Source: Linyphia triangularis (lineage: Eukaryota > Arthropoda > Arachnida > Araneae > Linyphiidae). Taken from it: DNA of 64,000 bases. Position numbers and translations under genes: made by a program. Below, piece by piece: positions 23,701 through 34,182 of the stretch. The DNA is taken from assembly GCA_963978545.1 (NCBI GenBank), contig OZ021724.1:32258433-32322432 (forward strand), written 5' to 3'. Numbering within the stretch: the stretch's first letter is position 1; every line of letters starts with the position of its first letter. Below the pieces are notes generated by a model, which was given only the letters and a program-made list of their open reading frames with translations, did no database searches and was not told the DNA's origin.

Positions 23701-25363
23701 ATATAAAAAATAAAACAGAAAAAAAATCATTGAATTCAGTTCATTCGATTTCAACATCAAAAGTTTTGAAATTTAATCTCGCTGTCAGTTGAAAAACAAA
23801 TTAAAAATTAGAGTTTTCTCGTACATTATAAATTTTAGTTCTTATAATTTCATCTCCAGTTTGCAATTTATAACTTTGGTAGACTCTATAGTTTCAATCT
23901 GGATTAAAATTCCATAAATTTTATTTTCAGGTAGATTATTTTTTTTATATAAGTTCTTTGACTTATATTCAACTTATGTCTGGAGAATGAGATTATTTTC
24001 TTTCCTTGAAAAACATAACTCAAGTTTCTACTTGGAATTTATTAAAGTAAAAAGAATGTGTGCTTTTGAAAAGTCAAAGAATATCTCTAAAACTAAATCA
24101 CGGAAGTTCAGAAAAATCAAATTATTTCAAAAGGCTTTTCTTTGCGAAAATTATTTCTTTGTTTGGGAGAAAACTCAGATTAAATTAAAACGAGTGCATT
24201 TTTCTGTAAAAGTGAAAGAATTGTACCGTGAATTATTTTTCCCAAGAAAAACTTTAAAGTAAGACTTTATATATCATCTTTCAAATAATTTTATTCGATT
24301 TATGGTTAATTGATTGAAAGAAATCTTTCAAAAATGTGAGAATGTTTGATTTGTTATTGTGTTTTATTCAATATCTATTCAAACTGAAAAATACAAAAAA
24401 GTTACACCTTTATCTACTTCATTTTGGAAGTAGTTTTGGGTAAATAATTATTTTTATTTCAACATGTGAAAAATCTTAAAAAGGTAGGGTACCCTTTTTC
24501 TTAAAAAAAAAAATCGATTTTTATTCTCTTAAAAAAATTTAAGATAGCTAAGAAAATAATTATGTATCGTATGTGTTAATACGATTTCTAAAGGCAACTT
24601 AAATTTTAATTTCTAATCATGCCTTCCATGTATTTTGAATGCTAAAATTATTCTAGTTTAACTTACAAACGCGTTTTTCTCAATTTAATTTTTTCACTAT
24701 TTTATCCTGCTATAGATACTTTTCTCTTGAAAATTATTTACACTATCCACTTAATTTCTGTTTCTACAAATGCGTACTGGTACAACTTAGATGTGTAACT
24801 TCAAAATCTGTCAATTTCTCTAATGTTTATAGAGGTTTATACAGAAGGAAATTTGATCCCGTTTACGGACCCTTCACAAAATTCCATGTCAAAAAATGTA
24901 CATGCATAATTGAGGTATTTAAATCATCTAGGAGTAGAAGGATATCATTGTAAATATTTATAAGAACCTACTCAACATTACAAAATTCAAAATTGTTTTT
25001 ATTAAGTATTGCACGAAAGTTTCACAAAAATATATAAAATTGGACATTTTTCACAAAATTAATTTTTTCCACAAAATTAATTTTTTTACTCATAAAAAAA
25101 AAAGGATCCCTTAAAAAAAAAAAAAAAAAAAAAAAACTGTATTGACCCCTGATATATAATTGCAAAATTAATATTTTTTAACTGTCCTTACTTTTTTTAT
25201 GGTAGTGGAGTTTTTAACTGTAATACTTACATTTATAATAAAATCTAATCAAACTTAAATATGTTCTTTTCCGATGTTAGAACATATGTATCCTAAATTT
25301 CAATTCTGGAAAGCCGAATACTTTTATTTACAGTACTTTATTTTTAAATATTAGTACCTAAAG

Positions 25364-25394
<31 letters not shown>

Positions 25395-26999
25395 GTTTTT
25401 TTTTTAATAAATTTTACAAAAACTTATGAAATATTTTTTTCTCAAAATATGTTTACAAGCTCCATAAATATGTTTACAGAAATAAAAATTTAGTTGAAGT
25501 GCAAGAAATAGAAGCAGAAATATTTCGAAAATAGTGTTTAATTTAAATCCCCCCCCCCCCCCAGCCTCCCCCAATTCCGTACATTTATTTTGCAGTGCTA
25601 TACAATACCAAGAAAACACAGGCATGAATTTTACTTAACAATTTCCTCAGAACAAAACAACCATATTGGCTTCTTATGATCATAATCTACAAACAAATAT
25701 TGTCACGTGTTACAAAAAAAATCCAGATACAACGGTGTAAACTTTAGACTAAGAGTCAAGTTAAATTAATTGTTAATTTAATAATTTTTAATCTCTTAAA
25801 CACTTGACAATTACTATTCTGGAAAAATCTTTAATATTCATCAATTATATTCAATGTGTTTCAGTCGTTTCCCTTATACAATAAAATATATTTCGGTAAA
25901 AAGTATTAATAAATTAATAAAAATAATTGACATTACCATTATTTCAAACTAATTCCTTATATGTTTGATAGTGATATGAAATTATATCTTATTTATCTAA
26001 CTTATAAAAAAATTACTTCTTTTAAGAAAAACATTTTTGTAATCGCATATTCAAATTCTGTCAAACTAAAGGCTGTTTGGATGCAATTTATCAATAAAAA
26101 GATTATCTTGGAAAAAAACAAACTATAAAATGTCGTCTATATTAATAAAAGATTAGCGTTAAGTTGTTTCTCCGTGAAATTTTAAAAACAAATTGCAAAT
26201 TGAAAAACTTAATGTTAAACATTATTCAAACTTGAAAACGTGGATGACATTACGTGACAAACGTGGAAAAGGGACATTTCCAAAAAATATTCAAAAACAC
26301 AATGAAACGTTCTTCGAAAAAAAAAGTTTGTGACTCAATTAGTATGATTAAAAATTTACATTAAACTAAATTTGTCTATTGAAAAAATATATTTGTATAG
26401 AAATTCTGAACATGAATAACTTTATAGCTTTATTTTCGATACATTTTGCAAAACGCGCTATAACTTCTTTTCCTGAAAAATTGTTATTGAACAATATTCT
26501 CAAACGTGCTCTTCGAATGCATTCCTTTTTATCGTTATACGCAATAATGCTTTCTGTGTAGTGAAATGTTGCCACAAACAACGCACAAGATCTTACGAAA
26601 TAAACCCAAAAGAGAAAACTACCGTTAAAATGCAACTCAGCATTTCTATACAAGAATGAATTATTTAAGAATCAAATAACTTGGAAAAAGGGAAACTTCT
26701 AACTGCCAAGTCAAACATTTTATAGCTTAATGGACATATTTTCCATTTTCTAAAGTGGGAATTATTATTGAAAAAAAGGTGTTTCGAAAAGTTTCTTCCT
26801 TTTTTTTTTTTCGATTTCGAACCAAAATTAACGAATTCAACCGCATTGGAATTTGTTACTTTTCTCTCCGTGCAAGTATCTAAATTTAATATTTATTGGT
26901 GGGATACAGATAAAATTTTCTGTATAAAACTGAGTATCGGTCTTAATGAGCCTATGGTGGTCTCGTGTACAAAAGACATATATAACAACTAGGCACTAG
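20766..26999. other. Very AT-rich desert with no recognised gene
   Basis: About 6.2 kb with no supported gene. A decayed family G fragment lies near 21245-21400 (CTCGTTTAGAACGTTTTTCG then CCTTAAAATTAGTTTATCAA). A near-palindrome AAAAAGGTAGGGTACCCTTT is at about 24478. An A run follows 25110, a (GT)n stretch lies at about 25365 with a T run after it, and a C run at 25550-25562. The 124-codon frame at 22185-22559 is lysine, isoleucine and phenylalanine rich, as chance frames in AT-rich DNA are. Confidence 0.6.
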
Positions 27000-27095
27000 T
27001 GATTACTTTTGCCTGTGGTTAGAATGCCTGTCTACGGATCTAGGAGTCCCTTGTTCGACTCCTGTTAACGTACATGGCTACAAGCCCTTTAAAAT
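27000..27095 (+). repeat. tRNA-like SINE head fragment
   Basis: TGTGGTTAGAATGCC (27014-27028) fits an A box, and TTGTTCGACTCC (27051-27062) contains GTTCGACTC, a match to the GTTCRANNC B box. The spacing of about 25-35 bases is that of a tRNA. The acceptor arms do not pair, so an intact tRNA gene is unlikely. It differs in sequence from the element at 18418. Confidence 0.5.
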
Positions 27096-27814
27096 ATATA
27101 GTTCTTTACCTAGAGAGACAAAATTGCCTACATAGATGCGTTAGCACATTGAAATTGTTGATAGAAACTTTGAAATTCGATAAAAATTGGTTTTTATAAA
27201 AAAAATATTCAAAAAAATTCCGTGAATGCCAGCTTAACTCATTAAAGCATCAAAAAGAAAACAAATTTTATTTTAATATCGTCTTTTAATTTTTCGGATT
27301 ATTTCGATGTATCAAAATCTTCTTATCAGTAAGGGTAGTTTTATAGTAACATTTCCGCACTTTTATTATTAATTGGCCCCATAAACCTGAATAACATGTA
27401 AGTGACACTATAAAAAAAATTGTTCTAATTGGATAATGATTGTAAAAAGACAAAAAAAAAAAAATACTTTTCTTAATATGACGTAGAGTTTCATTATATG
27501 GCTTATAAGGTTCAAACCCAATCCCTCTAAGTTCGCTAAAATGCGTGAAATATGCGTAAACATGCATTAAAAATCAATTTCACCCCATAGAATTAACCTC
27601 ATGCGTGAATTCACACTTCGGCACATTATGGTTAAATTTTTAAAAATAATCCTCCATTTTATAAAATCAGCGATCATCCTAGCCGTTTTTCGAAGGGCAG
27701 TACTACCAACCTGCCCTATTTCTTTGAAAATAGCGTCCTTTTCTGAAAAAATGCAAAATTTTCGTTCATTTTCCAACGGAATGCAATATACGAATCACCC
27801 CTCCAAAATCGACA

Positions 27815-27830
27815 GTTACGCATGCGCATT
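27815..27830. promoter_or_regulatory. NRF-1/ewg-like palindrome upstream of candidate exon
   Basis: TACGCATGCGCA matches the YGCGCAYGCGCR site at 11 of 12 positions. It lies about 340 bases upstream of the candidate mitochondrial-presequence exon at 28163. NRF-1-type sites are known from promoters of nuclear genes for mitochondrial proteins, so the pairing is suggestive. Function here is inference. Confidence 0.3.
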
Positions 27831-28078
27831 CATATTCAAACGTGCCTCGCACGTACCAGTGGCTGACTGAATTCATTGCCTGGCTGCTGATGCGGTATTA
27901 GTAGGTGGATTGTAGGGGGCGTCCCATAATTTCCAAATGTCATTTCGTACGTTCCTTAGTAAAGTATATTTCACCGAGTTTTTACCATTACTTCTTGCAC
28001 AAAATAGAGAAAAAAGGGAACCTCAAGCATGAATTCATGGAAAACGTAGATTAATACTATATCGTCCTCACATTTAAT

Positions 28079-28081
<3 letters not shown>

Positions 28082-28115
<34 letters not shown>
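28082..28115. repeat. Poly-T tract, about 34 bases
   Basis: A long uninterrupted T run lies about 50 bases upstream of the candidate exon start. It may mark the tail of a retroposed sequence on the minus strand or may simply be slippage. Confidence 0.85.
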
Positions 28116-28116
<1 letters not shown>

Positions 28117-28162
28117 TGCCTCGCTGGTGTAAGATGCTTCAGAAGTTTAGATAATTTCGCCA

Positions 28163-28319
28163 ATGTCTATCGCCGGCGTTTTTTCGAGATTTTCGGGATA
28201 TTGTAAATTGTCCAGTTTTACTTCTCCGTCATTTGATCGATCGTTTTCGAGGAATCACCTGCTGTCCAATAGTTTCACGGGACATCAAAGTGGTGTCACC
28301 GAACGTCATAGTATTAAGA
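28163..28319 (+). CDS. Candidate first coding exon with mitochondrial presequence-like peptide (partial)
   Basis: ATG at 28163 sits in a fair context (GCCAATGT) and opens a frame of 52 codons that ends exactly where a strong donor, GTAAGT, begins at 28320. The peptide starts MSIAGVFSRFSGYCK. It is rich in S, R and F with almost no acidic residues (one D, one E), and its arginines are spaced as in an amphipathic matrix-targeting helix. The segment is less AT-rich than its flanks. An NRF-1-like site lies upstream. I do not recognise the mature protein, and no downstream exon was identified; the acceptor at about 29264 gives an immediate stop in the required phase. It could be a chance frame. 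Confidence 0.33.
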
Positions 28320-29875
28320 GTAAGTTTAAGGTTTATAACTATCAAATATTTTTAATAAGCATTTAAAAATCATATTTCCGTGCTGATACGTGAAATCGCG
28401 ATCGGGCTTCATTGTTATTGTTGTAGTTATTAGTTTTGTCAAAAAAACTTTATTTGCTTTAGTTTTATAAAAATTTAATTTTAAAAATACCCTTAGGATT
28501 TTAAAAATACCTCTTAAAATTTAGAGAAAGGGTTAAAATACCCTTTGAAAAAATTTAACTGGTGAACACTGCTTTCCTCCCTCTGAAATATTTTTCGTTA
28601 TATATTAGACATTAAACTACCATACGAGATAAAATCTGCTCGAGCATATTATTTCGAACTTCTTAATAAAAACAATAGAGATTGACTAGTTGGTTTTTCT
28701 CATCTTTTAGTTTTATGTAGATTGATGAAAAATAGTTATTAACCTCTTCCCCATCCCTCCCCAAATGAAAGTTTAGGTATGGCCTCGATTGGATTTGACA
28801 CTATTTCTTTCTTGTGTTTTTTTTTTTTTTTTTCCTAAAACAAATTTATCAAACGCAAAGAGGTAAAATTTTTCCAATGTGTGCGTAAGTAATTATTAGA
28901 AATATTGTACATAAGTTTTTAGAAATAGAGATAATTGTTAATCAAAAATTGCATAAGGTCGATTAGGCAGTTTATTAAAACAGAAATGTTTCAATTTAAA
29001 GCGTTTACATATTATATTGCATTACGTGTAAATCCCGTGTGAATTATTAAGTGTAACCACGTGTACATTTTAGTAATAGTAATATTTTCTATTAATGTAT
29101 AAATTTATTAGTTTGTCGTTTAATACAATTGCTAATATTAATACACTCTGATACGGCTAAATGGGTTTTCTACGAATCATACACCACGTACTTTTAGAAC
29201 ATCCTAAAGAACAAATTAAATTTGGAGAGAGTAAATTTATTTTGGAAATTTTTTACATTTCAGTTATTTGACTTATTGATTGTTTGAGTCGCGTGTTTCT
29301 TGTCAAAATATTAAATTGAACGGTATTTTGGTATTTGTGTATTATCCCGTTGAGCATTGGAAAACTTTTTTTGACGGGGAAAAGTTTGGACCACCTTCCC
29401 TCCTCGGAATTCTGGTTCGATTCGAACCAACACCAAGTCCTTCTCGTAGAATGCCTCAGCTGTACGGCTTCTGTCCTGTTTCGATGGGCTCAGATAAACC
29501 ATTTGGCGAACTTTTTGTCTTGACAAATGTCGACGGTATAAAACATAAATACCGAAAATTTTAATTTTAAACTCTATTTTTACCAAATGAGTAATCTATT
29601 GGTTCGCTATGCAAAGACAGTCTTTACGGAATGGCAATTTAATTAAGGAATTGTACGATAAAATTTTGATTTTGCTATTTTTCAGCAATACATTCGATCG
29701 TACAAAACTGTCATCGTTCAAAAGATTTAATATATTATAAGTAAATTTAATTAATTTACGTTGAATTGGTAACATTTTTCTGCAACATTAATATTATCTA
29801 AGTTAGCTTAATATAATATATTAGATACCAGTTGTTAAAATATAAGCATACTGTCGCTTTTAATATTAAACAATA
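28320..29875. other. Non-coding DNA, possible intron
   Basis: AT-rich with no supported gene. Around 28480-28560 the word AAAATACCCTTAGGATTTTA and close variants repeat in both orientations. The frames at 29280-29564 (plus) and 29311-29586 (minus) overlap each other in a slightly GC-richer patch and have no motif. The word AGTTGTTAAAATATAAGCAT at about 29836 recurs at about 31532, on the other side of the next Helitron. Confidence 0.5.
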
Positions 29876-30806
29876 CTAGGGGGGTCTTCCCCCTGCTCGC
29901 TAACGCTCGCCAACAACCTGGATTGCTGTGCAATCCCCTTGGTTCGCTTTGCTCGCCTCAAAGTAAAGCAATTAAAATATGCTCTAGAAAAAAGATATTT
30001 CAGATGCATAATCAGGAAAATCCTCACAAAGTGGCATTGTGCTATGAAACTGAAAACGTTTTATTATTTATGAAGAGCTACAATACTTGACACGTCATTA
30101 TCCTACTGCTTTTGTCAAGACGCGTTAAGTAAGGACAGTATTCTTTATTTTAATGATTCTCGATTCATAATAGCTGAATTCGCACTGATTAGAAATGAAT
30201 ATAGGTTCAGATTTACCACACGATTACTCTTGACGACTTTTTGAAAGTTGACAATTTGGCGCTGAATATAACTCGGCGACTTGATTTTCTGGCAACCCCG
30301 GTGACCGTTTAACTTTGGTAACATTGCGTTTTGATGCCATTTTGGATTGGGAGACACAGCCATTTGACTTCATTTTCAGTTTGGCGAAATTTTTAAAAGT
30401 CCTCAATAGGTAACATACGGTAAATCATAAGTTGAAGGATTATATTATTATAAAAAGTTAAATTCCAGTTTATCCAGAATGCCGAAGTTCTTATTCAATC
30501 TATTGTGAATTTTCAGCATAGAAGCCTTAATATTCTTAGGGAAAACTCCGTGCTCAACTTTTATAGGCATAGATCCGGAAACAGTTCCCATAAAATATGT
30601 TATGGTTATTTACCAAATCTAAATAAATCTGGCTTGTTTTAATTGTATGCGAGATTCTATTATCCACAGCACCCGGAACGGTTAGAATGTACTTTACGGT
30701 CCCCACTTTTTATCAGGCGAATTTGGGTAGTCAGGAGGTATGGTTCCATTCTAACTTGGAATCCATTTTTGAAAACCTGTGTCGATTCAACTTGGCGGCA
30801 AAATTG

Positions 30807-30845
<39 letters not shown>

Positions 30846-31248
30846 GATACCATATAACACTTTCTATTAACCTCCGGAGCATGCTCCAGCAGATAATTTT
30901 TCCGAAAAGTCTGGTTTATCCAGAATTATAATCCAAAAGATATATACACATCTTGGATCTATTTATTCTTGCATCATCTTAATATTAAGTCAATACGTTT
31001 TAAATAGGCAATAATTCATATTAGTATAATAAGAAAATCAAAATATAATGAATCCCAGTTGCTGGCTGTCGCCAAATGTATTAGTCAAATTTCAAAAGAT
31101 TTTTTATAATTGGCTGGATTACTGAATTTAGAAATTCATGCATAAAGTACATTTAGAAGATTTGTGATTGGATGTTTAAAGTCGTTGCCATTCTGCTCAC
31201 AAAAATACAGCCGAATTTGAGCGGCACGCAAGAGAATTATATATATAG
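29876..31248 (-). mobile_element. Non-autonomous Helitron, family J
   Basis: On the minus strand it begins TCTATATATATAATTCTCTT and ends with a GGGGGAAGACCCCC hairpin followed directly by CTAG (29879-29876). The flanking bases are A at the 5' side and T at the 3' side, the canonical Helitron target. Just inside the 3' end is a GGCGAGCGTTAGCGAGC word. No Rep/helicase frame remains. An A run of about 40 on the plus strand (30809-30842 and beyond) interrupts the middle. It is unrelated in its interior to the family H copies. Confidence 0.78.
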
Positions 31249-31253
31249 ATTAT

Positions 31254-31468
31254 ATATATTCTACATAGATACAGTTTTGTAGATAACGTTCTCTAAATAC
31301 TGTACAAACAAAGTCTTATTTAATGTCAAATAATTGTAACTCGGTTTATAATTAATTAAAAACATAGCAAAACTCGCAACAAAATTGCAACTATCTTACA
31401 TTAAATAAAACATTATTTATCCAGTACTTAGAGAACATTATCTACAAAACTGGATCTATATAGAGTAT
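31254..31468. mobile_element. Small palindromic MITE, about 215 bp
   Basis: The left arm (31258-31337) and right arm (31384-31466) are inverted copies: ACAGTTTTGTAGATAACGTT on the left pairs with the reverse complement of AACATTATCTACAAAACTGG on the right, and the similarity continues for about 80 bases. The centre of about 45 bases is unique. The ends lie in TATA-rich DNA, so a TA target duplication is possible but not provable. It abuts the 5' end of the family J Helitron. Confidence 0.75.
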
Positions 31469-32405
31469 AAAGTATTGTTTGACATTAAAGCGATAAGAAA
31501 TTTCAATATTTTATTAGCTTAAATTAACTACTAGTTGTTAAAATATAAGCATTTCGTTGATACGCACGAATATTCTCCTAGTAACGGATAAAATTTATCT
31601 ATAACGTACTCAAAAATAAATTCATTTCAAACTCGAAATATGTTGAATCAATCGCTTAATCTTAAAAACAAACACACACTCTCCATTCACAATTCCTAAT
31701 ATTTAGAAAATATTTCTGAACAGAAAGATAAACAGATCAATATCAATTTGGCTTAACAAAATATCCGCTTATCCCCCCCAACATATAACGTACCTTCAAT
31801 GCTCTTACAAAATTTATTTCACTAGATCCAATTACTAATTCCAACCCAAATTCCGAAAACTCATTACAGAGACGAAATATTATCGTATCGAAATAAAATA
31901 TTGTTCCACACGAGCAATAACCATCCTCAACTTAATACTTTTCTATAAAGATACTACCATTTCCCGTTTTCTCATGTTTCTAAAAGTCATACTTGTGTGT
32001 TATTGACTCACGGTAAAAGTTTTCTCAGAAACTGAGTCTAGTTTTGAACAGCCATCTCAGATTGAGTGCTCTCTTTCGCTCCACAATCCCATGGAGCTTT
32101 GAATTCACTTTCTCTTAATACCAGATAAGCCTTTTAAGTTGAATTTGCTATTTCGAAATGAGATATTTCTACAGAGATAGAGTCCATTTACATTGAGTTG
32201 AGTTGAAGGTCTGCTTTTGAGCAGTTCGTCTAATTAGATGTTAATCTGGGATTCAAGTAATTGCACCTTTTGAATTTTAACGAAACTTATACTTTAATAC
32301 TGTTGATTACTTGTGTTGAAGGGAATATTTTTGAATGTTTCAAATAGTACTACGAAGGTTTCTTTAAAAAATACAGTTTATAGCCGAAACGGAAATTTAT
32401 ATCGA
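31469..32405. other. AT-rich spacer
   Basis: No gene is recognised. The ~23-base word shared with 29836 lies near 31530. Confidence 0.55.
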
Positions 32406-33314
32406 CAGATGCCAACTTTAAGACAAATCTTCAGTAGTTCTTCGTAGTTTTTATTCCATAGTTCTAACTTATTTCTCGTAGTTTTTCATAGTTTTTACTT
32501 CTTTTCCGTAATTTTTACATGTTTTCCGTAGTTTTTACTTCTTTTCCGTAGTTTTTACTTGTTTTCCGTAGTTTTTATTTCTTTTCAGTAGTTTTTACTT
32601 GTTTTCCGTTTTACGGATATTACGTAGTCTTTATGAATTTTAACGGCTTTGTGGACGTCCTTTAAAAGTTACGGAAAACATCTATGCAGTTTTTTTTTTT
32701 TTTTTCCCTTCAAATTTTTTGCCGACTCTTGAATTCAAAAATAACACAATACTGAGATTTACCTTGTTTTACCTTAGGGTTATACGCTGATACATTAGTC
32801 GCAATTGTATCTCGTATTCATGTTTTGGTTGGTGAATTTGATTGTCTGGCGCAAAGGCAACACTAGAGCCGAACTGCGGCGAAAATTGTCCAGGCAATCT
32901 TGGAGACCAGTTAAAAGATTTAAAACCAGAAACAGTTTTAAAAAGTATTCATGTTTTGGCTGGGTATGTCTAGGGGTGTGGTGTTTGGTCATGAAAGAGG
33001 CAATTTAGTCCATGATTAGCGTTTAATAAAGCATATTAGCTAGTTTTACAGAGATAGGCTGTTAAGCATTGATTAGGTTCTCGCGTGCATTATGACAGTA
33101 CAGACTCTGCTTTAGAATGATCCAGAAAGGAGAAGAGCACCTGTGCTCTATCTTATATACAATGGTGGCACTGCAATCGCTACAGGTGTCGGTGCTGATG
33201 ACGAACGTAGGGAATATAGGGTATATGACATTTATTAATCGTAATATTGGCCATGGGTAAACAGTAAAAATTCGTAAAAACTACGAAAAATTCGTAGGAA
33301 AGTTGGCATCTCTG
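32406..33314. mobile_element. hAT-like non-autonomous element carrying a minisatellite
   Basis: The left end is CAGATGCCAACTTT and the right end, read inward, is CAGAGATGCCAACTTTC, with a GTAGTTTTTA word just inside both. The flanking octamers TATATCGA (32398-32405) and TATATGTA (33315-33322) match at 6 of 8 positions, compatible with an aged hAT duplication. Inside the left end, a ~20-bp unit (CCGTAGTTTTTACTTCTTTT and variants) repeats about seven times at 32485-32605. The plus frame at 32805-33008 is arginine-rich but has no transposase motif. Confidence 0.65.
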
Positions 33315-33780
33315 TATATGTATACATAATTCTCTTAAGCGTGCCTAAAAAAATATACCTTATTTTCTATGCGTATTGGCAACACCAGCGATTGTTTGCA
33401 TATCGGAAACAGCAGTTGCTGAATGTTTGAATTGAAACTTAATATTTTCGTGCTGAAGCAGCATTTAAAAAACAAAATAAGACACAGCGTGCACAACGAG
33501 CGAATATGCGAGCAGATGAAAGTTTTAAAGGCGAAATACTTATAGATATTGTAAAAGCAGCCTATCTTGCGTGTGAAGTGTTGTTGATAATGAACACGAT
33601 GCAAATTATCTGTCAGAAGTATGTTCAGTCAGTAGAGTCCACTTCTGATTAAATGGAAAACGAAATTCTGAGTAATAACGAAAAGTGTGAATGAATACGA
33701 TGAATGTGAAACTTGCGTCAGTATCAATAGAAAAACACAACTTTTTTTTATGCAAAAACGTATTCTGATTGCTCATAACC
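33315..33780. other. Spacer between two MITEs
   Basis: Short minus-strand frames only (33335-33604, 33606-33800), without recognised motifs. Confidence 0.5.
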
Positions 33781-33784
33781 TTAA

Positions 33785-34178
33785 GAGAAAGTACTAGCAA
33801 GGATCATTCCCTATACTCGCTAAGTTACAACCTTCTAGCCCAGAAACTACTTTCTATAAAACCTTGAAATTTGGTGAGTAGGTACGAAAAGGAACTCTTA
33901 ATGAAGTGACGTACATTAAAAACTCGAAAATAGCGTCTAATGTACTTTATTTTATATTTGAAATCCTTAACGTCAATGCATATGCAGCGGCTCTCCATGG
34001 TTTTGTGTTTAGCTATTTTAATTTTCATTTATAATTAAATTAAAGCAATTTATGTCATTTCACTAAGTGACCTTTTTCATCAAATTTTAAGGTTTTATAC
34101 AAAGTAGTTTCTAAATGCACTGGGCTAGAAGATTGTAACATAGCGAGTATAGGGAATGATCCTTACTAGGGCTTACTC
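33785..34178. mobile_element. TTAA-flanked MITE (piggyBac-like), 394 bp
   Basis: TTAA at 33781-33784 and 34179-34182 bounds inverted ends of about 100 bases: GAGAAAGTACTAGCAAGGAT on the left and GAGTAAGCCCTAGTAAGGAT read inward from the right. The similarity runs on through CATTCCCTATACTCGCTA and CTTCTAGCCCAG. TTAA duplication is typical of piggyBac-type transposons. Assignment to that superfamily is inference, since no transposase is present. Confidence 0.8.
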
Positions 34179-34182
34179 TTAA

